Part shown: positions 13,654 through 20,789 of the stretch, piece by piece
Layout: each line of letters starts with the position of its first letter
Numbering within the stretch: position 1 is the stretch's first letter
Origin: a virus
Reading direction: 5' to 3' (one strand)
Virus record (IMG/VR): IMGVR_UViG_3300037321_000157
Coordinates: 1 to 42,545 of that record
DNA length: 42,545 bases
Program-made: the position numbers and the translations under genes
Notes under the pieces: model-generated
Database searches by the model: none
Seen by the model: the letters and a program-made list of their open reading frames with translations, nothing else
Told to the model about the DNA's origin: nothing

Positions 13654-14275
13654 CGAAAGCCTCCAATTCAGCAAGGCCACGAAACCGCGTTCGGCCGACA
13701 TTGTGATCCAGCGAAACATGCCAATGGCCGTGCACCCATAAGCGCGGCTGGTGGGTTTCAAGCATTCGCTGCAATGCGTGCCGCGTGCGGCTGCCGTCCT
13801 CGATTTTGCGCATTCGAAAAGCGGCGAGTATCGACGCCGCGATTGATTCCGGCGCTTCGTGCGTGATGACGATTTCCGGCTTGATGGCTGCGTATTCGTC
13901 AATCATGCGCTCAAGTTCTGCGTAGCTGCATTCTTCGTCGGGCCACCAATCAAAGCCCTCTGTTCGATAAGCGCGGTCAATGCTAACCGCGCCGCCGAGG
14001 CAATAGACGCCATCGACAACCGCGCCGTCCGCGATGCAATGAGGGTGTGCCACGCAGTCGGCGGGGTTGTCGTGGTTGCCCCTAATGAACAGGTGGCGCC
14101 CTTCCGACATAGCGTTGAAAGGAGGGTTGCCGGATATGGTGATTTCGCCGCCGTACAAGCGCCGAAACCCGACGCCCATATCTCCGGCCTGTATGCTAAA
14201 CGACACGTCGCGGATTAGCTCGCGGTAGGGCCTAAACTTCCCGTGAACGTCGCCGATAATTCGGATGGCTTTCAT
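13640..14275 (-). CDS. Calcineurin-like metallophosphoesterase
   Basis: The five metal-binding blocks of the family are present in order: GDVHG at residues 8-12, GDMG, GNHDN, THEAPES and HGHWH near the C terminus. The ATG at 14275 puts the first motif at the usual distance from the N terminus (211 aa). Its substrate is unknown; phage members can act on phosphoproteins or nucleotides. It starts only 7 bases after the truncated RNR fragment, suggesting a deletion brought the two together. Confidence 0.88.
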   Translation of the reverse strand: MKAIRIIGDVHGKFRPYRELIRDVSFSIQAGDMGVGFRRLYGGEITISGNPPFNAMSEGRHLFIRGNHDNPADCVAHPHCIADGAVVDGVYCLGGAVSIDRAYRTEGFDWWPDEECSYAELERMIDEYAAIKPEIVITHEAPESIAASILAAFRMRKIEDGSRTRHALQRMLETHQPRLWVHGHWHVSLDHNVGRTRFRGLAELEAFDVDL

Positions 14276-14282
14276 TCGCAAC

Positions 14283-14600
14283 TCATCCCCCCAGTTGCCG
14301 GGCGCGGTGCATGATACTAGATGCCTCCGGGTTGTCACGGCTAACGAAGGAATCTGGGATACTGCCGGATACATAACAGTTGTACGGCGTTACCGCTTTA
14401 GGCGACCCCATAGCGGCCTGCGCACGGCCCGCCGGCATAAAGCGCATATTTAACAATGCGTCGCGAAACGCATGGTAATGTTCGCTTGAGTCTTTGAGAG
14501 AAGACGCAATTCTGCCCATCGCGTCACGGAAGGTTTCGTGCGGCAATCGGTATTTTTCCGCATGAATCTGGTCGCTGTAAATTGAGATAGGTCCGTACAT
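14283..14600 (-). pseudogene. N-terminal remnant of ribonucleotide reductase
   Basis: The 105-aa frame reads like the beginning of a phage class II-type ribonucleotide reductase large chain: FRDAMGRIASSLKDS, LLNMRFMPAGRAQAAMGSPK, TPYNCYVSGSIPDSFV, then SIMHRARQLGG. In full-length enzymes this point continues into the conserved M/L-GGGIGYDFS segment and several hundred more residues with the catalytic cysteines. Here a stop falls inside that motif and another gene follows. It keeps an AAGGAA ribosome-binding site, so a short protein may still be made. It cannot be an active reductase. Confidence 0.7.
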
Positions 14601-14609
14601 TTTTATTCC

Positions 14610-15869
14610 TTAGATTGTGTTGTCGTTAGTAGCATGCCAGCCGCCGACCATGCCGGGAGACAGCGTGAGCCGCGCCACTTCGCCATGCCGCTTGCTGTAC
14701 GTGATGACCTTCGCGCTACGGCCCGATATCCAGCCGCCGTTGGACGCATAAGCGTCCGGCGCGGCAAGCGTTTCGTGCCGTTCGACTTTCATCAGGTTGG
14801 TGGATCGCAGCTCGTCCGAATGCAGGTGGCCAAGGTGCGCGTAGCTGAATTTCGTCTTGCCGTACATTTCACGGAACTTGCCCGCGAAAACGGAATCGAC
14901 GTTGCCGACCTTGCGCTTGTGGCCGTGGTGCACGAACAGCGAAACGTCGCCATGCTGATATCCGTAATATGTGCTTGACGAACTATCGACTGTCACGCGC
15001 GGCTCGTCGTCATAGAACGCGGCGAACATTTCCCGAAGCCACGCCTCGCTCGCCGGGTCGTGGTTGGCATCGGCCATGATGATGTGCACGTGGCTGTGCT
15101 TCTTAAGCAGCATCCCCACCACGCGCCGTAGCGTGCGAATGACTACCCTGATGACCTTCGGCAAACGGCTATCCGCGTCAAGGATGTGGCCACTGGTCGG
15201 CGTCTTCGATTCAAAGCCGTCGTAGTGGAGCAGGTCGCCGATCTGCGCAAAGATCGCTGTGTCGGCCGCCGGCGCAAGGTCGATTGCTGCCGCGAACCAA
15301 TCAAGCAGAAGCTTTTCCGCGATATCCAGATCGTAATCCGCGCCGGTTTCTTCGCGCCATGACAGCATCCCAAAGTGGGCATCGGTCACGGCGTACAGGT
15401 TGAGAAGTTCCGCCTCCGTGTTGCTTGGCGTGGCAACGGGCGACGCACGCGGCAACTCGTCCCGAAACCCCGCGGCTGCGGCTCGCATTGCGACAAGCGC
15501 GGCCTCGTAGCTGGGCTCGCTGATCATCCACCCGCCGACGCGCCGACCTTCGCCGTCAAGGTAAGCCGAATCGCGCTTTAGCGCGAAGCCTTCCGGCATG
15601 ATGTACGGCTCGGCCTCGCCCGCTTTTTGCTGTATATACTCTTTTTGCAGCTTCCCGTACGCGTCGCGCACGGCCGTGGTTTTGCTAAGGCGGAAGCCGG
15701 GCAAGACCGGCTTTGTGCCAAGCAACCCGCGCGACGCGGCCATGCGGATGTGGTGGCCTACGGTCCAATCCGACACGCCAAGTTCGGCGGCCGCTGCGAT
15801 ATTGGAAGCATGCCTGCCGCGCACCTCAACGGTGCGAAGCAGGGTCTTGTTTTCGATGGGGGGGGTCAC
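14610..15869 (-). CDS. Winged-helix plus metallophosphoesterase-like protein
   Basis: The N-terminal 60 residues contain an HTH (ASNIAAAAELGVSDWTVGHHIRMAASRGLLG). The rest has metallophosphatase signatures: DAHFG at about 163-167, GDLLHYDG at 211-218, then ANHDPAS, HHGHKRK and GHLHSDE. Proteins of this layout recur in tailed phages with unknown role. The GTG at 15869 is chosen because it overlaps the protease stop as GTGA; a start at 15977 would overlap that gene by over 100 bases. The product is 419 aa. The combination suggests a DNA-bound phosphoesterase or nuclease, which is inference. Confidence 0.8.
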   Translation of the reverse strand: MTPPIENKTLLRTVEVRGRHASNIAAAAELGVSDWTVGHHIRMAASRGLLGTKPVLPGFRLSKTTAVRDAYGKLQKEYIQQKAGEAEPYIMPEGFALKRDSAYLDGEGRRVGGWMISEPSYEAALVAMRAAAAGFRDELPRASPVATPSNTEAELLNLYAVTDAHFGMLSWREETGADYDLDIAEKLLLDWFAAAIDLAPAADTAIFAQIGDLLHYDGFESKTPTSGHILDADSRLPKVIRVVIRTLRRVVGMLLKKHSHVHIIMADANHDPASEAWLREMFAAFYDDEPRVTVDSSSSTYYGYQHGDVSLFVHHGHKRKVGNVDSVFAGKFREMYGKTKFSYAHLGHLHSDELRSTNLMKVERHETLAAPDAYASNGGWISGRSAKVITYSKRHGEVARLTLSPGMVGGWHATNDNTI

Positions 15870-16591
15870 CTGCCACCCCCGAACCGAACGCGCGGCGGCA
15901 ACCCAATGGCCTCCGGCGCGTGCAACGACAAAAACTCGTGGATTGCGTCCAGTGGCGTATGAAACCCGATGTGCCACATGCCGGTTATTACGCCCGTAAC
16001 TATCGCAACGATTTCATACTTGCCATCGGCTACGCGGTACACGCCGCCGCCGCTGTTGCCTCCGACAATGTTCGGCGTAGCGCGCATGTACTCCACGCCG
16101 TCGCGCGGCCAATCTATTGTTTCGTATCCGCCGAATCGCCCATCAGTTAGCGTAAGTCGCTGTCCGGCGGGATAACCCACGACAAACACCGGCTCGCCGA
16201 AAACAAGGTTGGCATTCAGGGGCGCAATTGCCGCGGTTTGCGCGAAGTGCGTCTGCTTATCCTTCAGTTCAAGCAGAGCAACGTCGTGCTTGAAGTGACG
16301 CGCGCGGACAGTGGCGACGTGCGAATCATAGCGCACAACGCGGTTGCTCTGGTATTGCGGCAGGTCAACGCGCTGCTCGCGCCCCGGCTTTGAAATGCAA
16401 TGCTTCGCGGTAAGCACGAGCGTCGTGACTTCTCCGCTTTCCTTGTCGCGGTCGGACCATATCAGCGTGCCGCTGCAATTGCCGTTGATCTGCGCCGAAA
16501 CGCCGAACATTTGGGTTTGCATTGCGTCGAGATCGGCGGCGTAAGCGGGCGCGGCCATTAGCAGCGCCGCAGCTAGTAGCGTGTACTTCAT
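15866..16591 (-). CDS. Secreted trypsin-like serine protease
   Basis: A cleavable signal peptide (residues 1-18, MKYTLLAAALLMAAPAYA) precedes a chymotrypsin-fold protease. The catalytic triad is visible as His64 in LTAKHC, Asp103 in KHDVALLEL and Ser180 in GGNSGGGVY. Cys39 and Cys65 flank the active site and could form the usual disulfide. At 241 aa it is a single-domain enzyme that should act in the periplasm or outside. I chose ATG 16591 because it begins the signal peptide. It is the first gene behind a strong operator-bearing promoter, so it is probably repressed in the lysogen. Its target is unknown. Confidence 0.88.
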   Translation of the reverse strand: MKYTLLAAALLMAAPAYAADLDAMQTQMFGVSAQINGNCSGTLIWSDRDKESGEVTTLVLTAKHCISKPGREQRVDLPQYQSNRVVRYDSHVATVRARHFKHDVALLELKDKQTHFAQTAAIAPLNANLVFGEPVFVVGYPAGQRLTLTDGRFGGYETIDWPRDGVEYMRATPNIVGGNSGGGVYRVADGKYEIVAIVTGVITGMWHIGFHTPLDAIHEFLSLHAPEAIGLPPRVRFGGGR

Positions 16592-16653
16592 TGTGTCAGT
16601 CCCCGTGGTGGTGGGTGGTGGTGGCGGCGCTTCGCGCACTTGCTGTTATTTCG

Positions 16654-16682
16654 ACTATATGCGTTTTCGCATATTTTGTCAA
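16654..16682 (-). promoter_or_regulatory. Strong leftward promoter/operator for protease operon
   Basis: Minus strand TTGACA (16682-16677), 17 bases, TATAGT (16659-16654), close to consensus. The palindrome ATATGCGTTTTCGCATAT is at 16657-16674. The -35 begins two bases beyond the T tract of the late terminator. Confidence 0.85.
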
Positions 16683-16683
16683 C

Positions 16684-16718
16684 AAAAAAAGCCCCCTTGC
16701 CGGTTAGGGCAAGGGGGC
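16684..16718 (-). terminator. Late-operon terminator
   Basis: Minus strand GCCCCCTTGCC, 6-nt loop, GGCAAGGGGGC, then a run of seven T. It ends late transcription just before the protease promoter. Confidence 0.88.
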
Positions 16719-16811
16719 AAGGGTCTCGCGCGGAAAGACCGAACGCGCGAGGGGACTTCGTGGCGGCGTTGGCCGCTATATCGGAATGAGACGGTGTAGC
16801 ATGGTTAGCTT
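16684..16811 (-). ncRNA. Candidate small RNA between promoter and terminator
   Basis: A minus-strand promoter at 16846-16818 and the terminator at 16718-16684 would define a short transcript of about 125 nt with no credible reading frame. It contains the hairpin CTCGCGCG/CGCGCGAG (16725-16751, 8 bp, 11-nt loop) plus the terminator hairpin. It could equally be the untranslated 3' end of the late transcript. Confidence 0.35.
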
Positions 16812-16817
16812 GTATTG

Positions 16818-16858
16818 AACATAAGCCGCGCAGCCGAGAACGTCAAGCGAAAACGCAT
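16818..16858 (-). promoter_or_regulatory. Possible leftward promoter with imperfect operator
   Basis: TTGACG (16846-16841), 17 bases, TATGTT (16823-16818). AAGCGAAAACGCAT at 16845-16858 is an operator with one mismatch lying just upstream of the -35. Confidence 0.45.
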
Positions 16859-16863
16859 ATTTT

Positions 16864-17262
16864 TTAGATCGAAAAAACCCGGCGAAAAAAATCCACTACT
16901 AGATCCTTGGAGCTATAAAGCGTCGCGCCAAAAAGCGCGCCTAACGTTGTAAGCGTCCCCGCAACAGCGTAGCCCTGCGTGCGCATCCTACGCAGAGCCT
17001 CGATGTCGGGCTCCATCGCTTCGACCTTTCGCAGCGTCGCGTGGCCCTCCGTGTGTGTCTGCTCAACTTTATGCTCAAGCGTATTAAGCCTGGCATGAAC
17101 GGCATCGCGACTTTCGTCGGCTTTTATTTCGCTCGCAGTCATGCGCGCCGACATGGCGGTGCGGGCCTCGTCGGCCTTCGCCTCCGATTTGCCTACCGCT
17201 ACAATCAAAGCGTCAAGCTTGCCCTCGATGTTTCCAATTGAGCGTTGGATATTATCATTCAT
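16864..17262 (-). CDS. Coiled-coil protein with C-terminal membrane anchor
   Basis: The 132-aa product starts with a long charged helix (IEGKLDALIVAVGKSEAKADEAR ... LEHKVEQTHTEGHATLRKVE) likely to be a coiled coil, followed by one hydrophobic segment (GYAVAGTLTTLGALFGATLY). It resembles DUF1515-type proteins found next to phage holins. As the last gene of the lysis cluster it may be a spanin-like or holin-associated factor, which is inference from place and topology. Confidence 0.7.
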   Translation of the reverse strand: MNDNIQRSIGNIEGKLDALIVAVGKSEAKADEARTAMSARMTASEIKADESRDAVHARLNTLEHKVEQTHTEGHATLRKVEAMEPDIEALRRMRTQGYAVAGTLTTLGALFGATLYSSKDLVVDFFRRVFSI

Positions 17263-17265
17263 AAG

Positions 17266-17631
17266 CTAACTCTTCCGAAAGTTTGTGACGCCGATAACGC
17301 CGAAAATGGCAATGACGATCAGGCCGGCCCATTCATCCAGCGGGGCGGGGAGAGCGGCGATGGACCACGGCTGCGGATAGGCGCAACCGGCGCACCAGAA
17401 GATTGAATAGACGATGACGGCGGCCCACCATACCGCCAGCGGCACGGCGAAAATCAACATCAACCACTTGCCGCCGCTGTTCATCCAATCGGCGCGCTTC
17501 GCATAATGCGCTTTGATGATGTCCGCCTTCAGCGCCTCGCGGTCGGTTTGCGCCGTGATGCGCTTGTCCACCGTCGAAAGCACGCGGTCCAGAATGCCGC
17601 CCGTTAGAAAGCGGAGGATGGCGGCGATCAT
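17266..17631 (-). CDS. Holin, 3TM gene-transfer-agent type
   Basis: The 121-aa protein has an N-terminal amphipathic helix (ILRFLTGGILDRVLSTVDKRI), a charged helix with AHYAKRADWMNSGGKW, and two clear membrane segments (LMLIFAVPLAVWWAAVIVYSIFW and AGLIVIAIFGVIGVTNF). This matches the GTA_holin_3TM family. It should form the membrane lesion that lets the endolysin reach the cell wall. Its start overlaps the preceding small gene as ATGA, and it is two genes after the endolysin. Confidence 0.8.
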   Translation of the reverse strand: MIAAILRFLTGGILDRVLSTVDKRITAQTDREALKADIIKAHYAKRADWMNSGGKWLMLIFAVPLAVWWAAVIVYSIFWCAGCAYPQPWSIAALPAPLDEWAGLIVIAIFGVIGVTNFRKS

Positions 17632-17831
17632 GTTGACCAGCCCAGGCGCTTGGCAACGGCGTAAGCACCCTCGACGATTGCCGCGAATAGCGCCCCTACC
17701 GCAACGGCAATCTCGCGCTCTAGCTCGGGGTCGTTGAGAATAACGCCCACTTCAGCGTTGCCCATCAGCCCATACGCGACAAGCACGCCGGAAAGATACC
17801 GCAGTGCTATGCGAACAATTACGCCAGTCAT
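17628..17831 (-). CDS. Small membrane protein of lysis cassette, 67 aa
   Basis: Two hydrophobic stretches (IVRIALRYLSGVLVAYGLM and IAVAVGALFAAIVEGAYAVA) are separated by an acidic turn. The size and place between endolysin and the 3TM holin suggest a second holin or antiholin. ATGA overlaps at both ends show tight coupling. Confidence 0.65.
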   Translation of the reverse strand: MTGVIVRIALRYLSGVLVAYGLMGNAEVGVILNDPELEREIAVAVGALFAAIVEGAYAVAKRLGWST

Positions 17832-18532
17832 GACTTGCCCCCGAATAGTTTACTAAGGATAGACGCAAGAATGGCCCAGAAGCCGCCTGTCGGCCCGCTG
17901 GGCGGCGCTACCGTAGGTGCGGGCGCAACGGTCGCCTTGCCGTAGCCTGCCGTCTGTAGCGCCGCGAGGAAGTCGCGATGGTATCCCGCGATAAGGTCCG
18001 CTTTGTCCGTGCCGTTTACGATGCGCCGCGCGTTCACGGGATCGTTGGTTGTGGCGCTGAAATAGTCGGCAAGCTTGCGGCTTGTAAACCATCCTTCCGC
18101 CATGCCCGCGTAAAGGATTGGCGCGGCATAGGCGGGGCGCAAGGCGAGGTCGGGTTTGCCGATCAGATCGATACCGAGAAGCTTGCCCGCCAAAGCGTAA
18201 TTGCGCCGGCCCGTGATTTGCACGAAACCACGGCCGGCATACTTCGCGCCATCGCCGGGGTTTGTGTTGCCGAGCACGCGCGCCACGTGCGGACGGTTGC
18301 CTCGGATATCGTACATGCGCGTGAAATAAGCCGTGCCGCCATGTTCCTTGATAGGCTGCATGGTGCGCGCCGTTTCGTGGATCGTGGTCGCGAGGCAGTA
18401 CGCAAGTTGGCGCACGTCCATACCCGCGGGCGCGGCGTCAAGCAGCGCGTCCATACCCTCGACCTGTGCTTGCGTTAGCGCGCCGCCAAAAGGGCGCGCG
18501 CGAACGTTCGCGAAAAATACATCGCGCTTCAT
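17828..18532 (-). CDS. Endolysin, GH19 chitinase-like
   Basis: Cell-wall hydrolase of 234 aa. The family motif with the catalytic Glu is HETARTMQPIKE, followed by GDGAKYAGRGFVQITGRRNY, the GH19 substrate-binding signature. A Pro/Ala linker and a hydrophobic C-terminal helix (GFWAILASILSKLFGG) follow, which may tether it to the membrane. The ATG at 18532 has an AAAGGAGA Shine-Dalgarno. No signal peptide is seen, so it needs the downstream holins. Confidence 0.88.
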   Translation of the reverse strand: MKRDVFFANVRARPFGGALTQAQVEGMDALLDAAPAGMDVRQLAYCLATTIHETARTMQPIKEHGGTAYFTRMYDIRGNRPHVARVLGNTNPGDGAKYAGRGFVQITGRRNYALAGKLLGIDLIGKPDLALRPAYAAPILYAGMAEGWFTSRKLADYFSATTNDPVNARRIVNGTDKADLIAGYHRDFLAALQTAGYGKATVAPAPTVAPPSGPTGGFWAILASILSKLFGGKS

Positions 18533-18548
18533 GGCAATCTCCTTTAAA

Positions 18549-19685
18549 TTAAGTGCTAAGCCCCATCGAGCGCGGGCTGCTGAATTGCGCGGGCGCGGCG
18601 GGTGCATTGGCGGGCGAGTTGGGTGCAGGGGTTGCTGTGGCGTCGCCGCCCTGCGCGCCGCTGCCAGATGCGCTCTTGCTGCCCGACGCGCCGTCGTAAA
18701 GCTTCATATCAAGTTGCGTGCGGTATCCGGCGCTTTTGCTGTAAGTGTGCGTTGCGGTTTCGATAACCCACGGCACGCCGTCAAGGCCGGGGCGGATGCC
18801 GTCGAATATCAGCGGCACGCCTGCGGTAATGGCTGTGTTGCCCGCCACGGCCACGCTGGCGCTACCCTCGCCGCGCTTTAGTTGGCGCGCCTTGGACTCG
18901 GCGGCCTTTTCCGCTTCGGATGGGTCCGCGAAAGGCTCGGGAATGCGGTAAACCGCGTCACCTTCCGGGTCGCCGTCAACCTCAATTTCAACCCGCTCGG
19001 CTTTGTCGCGGTCCTGATAGTAGGCCGCCACTTTGCCGAACGTGCTGCGGTCGTTGAATTCGAACGAAAGGCTGCCGACGATCACCAGCGGCGGCGTGAT
19101 GATGATCGCGCCCATAGGCGCGCCGGATGCGGATTCGCCGCTACCGCGCTCGCCGAAAACAAGGTTTCCGTCCTTGACCGTGAACAGCGCATTGTGCCGC
19201 CGCGCCAGCCGCTCCAAAAAGTGAATCGGCGTTTCGTTCTCCTGCGCTACCCACTTGTAAGGATGCGACGCGATGGATTCCGCGACCTTCGCCGAAAGCC
19301 CGGCTTCGCCCGCTATCTCCTCGACAATCTCGCCAAGCGTCTTGTCTTCGAAATGCCGCTCCGATGGCTCCTTTAGCTTGCCCTTGCGTAGATCGGCGGC
19401 CTTGCCGTTTATGGCGACGCTGTAGGGCAGGCACTTGGCGTTGATTTGGTCAACGGTAAACCGCCCCATTTCACGCACGCCGCCCTCGCGATACCCGAGG
19501 GAAGGAATAACGATTGCGCCCTTGCTTGGAAGGGCAAGAAAGTCGGGCGGGCCGTCGTTCAGCATGGCGTCGAACGTGTCGCTGCTAATGCCCTCCTTGT
19601 CCACGATTGACAACGATATTAATCGCTCATAAAAAGCGCCAGCGACGGGCGCGCCGTCAACGGTCAATTGGACAATTGGGTGCAT
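18549..19685 (-). CDS. D: P2 gpD-like baseplate hub protein
   Basis: The 378-aa product matches the late control/gpD family, a gp27-like hub that holds the tail spike. It has RFTVDQINAK..YSVAINGKAADLR near residue 90, FLERLARRHNALFTVKDGNLVFG, and the GVPWVIETATHTYSKSAGYRTQLDMKL end typical of the family. The last 50 residues are a Ser/Ala/Pro-rich tail. It follows gpX and gpU in the same order as P2. Confidence 0.88.
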   Translation of the reverse strand: MHPIVQLTVDGAPVAGAFYERLISLSIVDKEGISSDTFDAMLNDGPPDFLALPSKGAIVIPSLGYREGGVREMGRFTVDQINAKCLPYSVAINGKAADLRKGKLKEPSERHFEDKTLGEIVEEIAGEAGLSAKVAESIASHPYKWVAQENETPIHFLERLARRHNALFTVKDGNLVFGERGSGESASGAPMGAIIITPPLVIVGSLSFEFNDRSTFGKVAAYYQDRDKAERVEIEVDGDPEGDAVYRIPEPFADPSEAEKAAESKARQLKRGEGSASVAVAGNTAITAGVPLIFDGIRPGLDGVPWVIETATHTYSKSAGYRTQLDMKLYDGASGSKSASGSGAQGGDATATPAPNSPANAPAAPAQFSSPRSMGLST

Positions 19686-19686
19686 A

Positions 19687-19899
19687 TCAATCCCACAAAC
19701 TGACGAGCTTCAGGGCCGCCGCACGCGCCGCGATAACGGGAAGTACAAGCCGCGTGGCGAACGGCAAAACCGGGCCTAGCGCGGCAACGCCGGGATTGGC
19801 GGCAAGAACGGATTCTGTGACTTCGCGCGTGCGGCCGTAGTGGCGCCAGCAAACGAGGTCAACGGTTTCGCCCTGCCGTGTGGTGTACGTTGTGGCCAT
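19687..19899 (-). CDS. X: P2 gpX-like tail protein
   Basis: A 70-aa LysM-like protein (TYTTRQGETVDLVCWRHYG, VLAANPGVAALGPVLP) of the gpX family, needed for tail assembly. The ATG at 19899 follows the gpU stop closely. Its own stop TGA is one base from the gpD ATG. Confidence 0.88.
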   Translation of the reverse strand: MATTYTTRQGETVDLVCWRHYGRTREVTESVLAANPGVAALGPVLPFATRLVLPVIAARAAALKLVSLWD

Positions 19900-19903
19900 G
19901 GAA

Positions 19904-20350
19904 TCACCCAAACAGTTGCAAGAACGAACCCAACGGCGAATGCCCCGGCGCCGCGCCGTCGTAGCGCATTAGCTTGATCGAATAAGCGTTGCGCCGCGCT
20001 TCGCCGCGCGCGTCGATAAAGCTGCGGTCTTCCTCGACGCCGTGAATTGTAAAATACCCGTAGATATTGCCCGCGCTTGCGCCGCCCGAAACAAACATCA
20101 GCGGCTCGCCCGCATTCGCGGCGGCAATGATGCCGTCAAGGCTTGCCTGCCCGCCGAATTCCAGCGGGAACAACACGCCCTTGATTGTGACTTCCTCACG
20201 CTCCGGCCCCGTCCATTGCTGGCCGTTTAGCGCCTGCGCGACTTCGATATCGGCCCACGGCGTAACCGTGCGGCGTTGCAGGCCGTCGTAGCCGAAGCCC
20301 ATCGCTTCGAAGGCAAAAGGCCCTAGGGCCATTGAAACAGGGCCGGACAT
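19904..20350 (-). CDS. U: P2 gpU-like tail terminator/completion protein
   Basis: A 148-aa protein of the gpU family: MALGPFAFEAMGFGYDGLQRRTV, WTGPEREEVTIKGVLFP, the GQASLDGIIAAA segment and a C-terminal LGSFLQLFG. ATG 20350, with AAAGG upstream, is preferred. A longer frame would run back through the moron promoter and hairpin on the opposite strand. Confidence 0.88.
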   Translation of the reverse strand: MSGPVSMALGPFAFEAMGFGYDGLQRRTVTPWADIEVAQALNGQQWTGPEREEVTIKGVLFPLEFGGQASLDGIIAAANAGEPLMFVSGGASAGNIYGYFTIHGVEEDRSFIDARGEARRNAYSIKLMRYDGAAPGHSPLGSFLQLFG

Positions 20351-20366
20351 TGCGCTACCTTTAAGC

Positions 20367-20395
20367 TTGACATGGAATGCGAAAACGCATATTAC
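20367..20395 (+). promoter_or_regulatory. Promoter/operator of the moron
   Basis: TTGACA (20367-20372), 17 bases, TATTAC (20390-20395), with operator ATGCGAAAACGCAT at 20377-20390. From the -10 through the first hairpin bases the sequence is identical to that at 7640-7663. Confidence 0.82.
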
Positions 20396-20403
20396 TAAAA
20401 ACA

Positions 20404-20451
20404 GCGGGCGGCCAGGCACTGGTCGAAACCCACAAGCCGCACGCCGCCCGC
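20404..20451 (+). ncRNA. Hairpin element 10, at the moron transcript start
   Basis: Stem GCGGGCGGC/GCCGCCCGC, 9 bp perfect. Loop: C, aggcactggt, CGAAACCC, acaagccgca, C. It begins 9 bases after the -10 and ends 23 bases before the start codon. It is 10.4 kb from the other copies. Confidence 0.85.
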
Positions 20452-20474
20452 AGCCGTTTTTTAAGGAGAAGGTT

Positions 20475-20789
20475 ATGCTTAGATTAACGAAAGCGCTTTA
20501 CTTGGTCGCGGCATTAATTGCCACTACACCCGCTATCTCGCAGCCGGCTCGCGATGTACTTCTCACAAGTGTGGCAGTTGAGTGGGTCACGGCGAATTGC
20601 CCAAACGAAACAGTCGATCCTTTTGTCGAGATGTTCACTACAATAATCATTTTGAGCACCCATCCCGACCGACTAGCAGAGATGCGCGATTTTATGCGCG
20701 ACGCCGTCAAAGAAAACTTTGGCGCCGACACAGAATCCTTGTGCGTTTCGCTCAGTAAGATTCTGGATAGCGCTCCCGACTTTTTCTAG
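20475..20789 (+). CDS. Secreted moron protein, 104 aa
   Basis: Inserted on the opposite strand between tape measure and gpU, with its own promoter, operator and hairpin leader. A signal peptide (LTKALYLVAALIATTPAISQP) is followed by an 80-residue mature domain with two Cys (ANCPNET and ESLCVSL) that could form a disulfide in the periplasm. AAGGAGAAGG lies before ATG 20475. It ends one base from the tape-measure stop. Function unknown. Secreted morons often alter the host surface or exclude other phages, which is only inference here. Confidence 0.78.
   Translation: MLRLTKALYLVAALIATTPAISQPARDVLLTSVAVEWVTANCPNETVDPFVEMFTTIIILSTHPDRLAEMRDFMRDAVKENFGADTESLCVSLSKILDSAPDFF

Noticed and set aside
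12475-13866. 463-residue plus-strand frame opposite the HD, membrane and SH3-like genes
   Set aside because: The minus strand has four well-supported coupled genes in the same interval.
14163-14170. Further CGAAACCC octamers (also near 5780 and 15464)
   Set aside because: They lie inside well-supported coding regions without the flanking stem and 10-nt arms.
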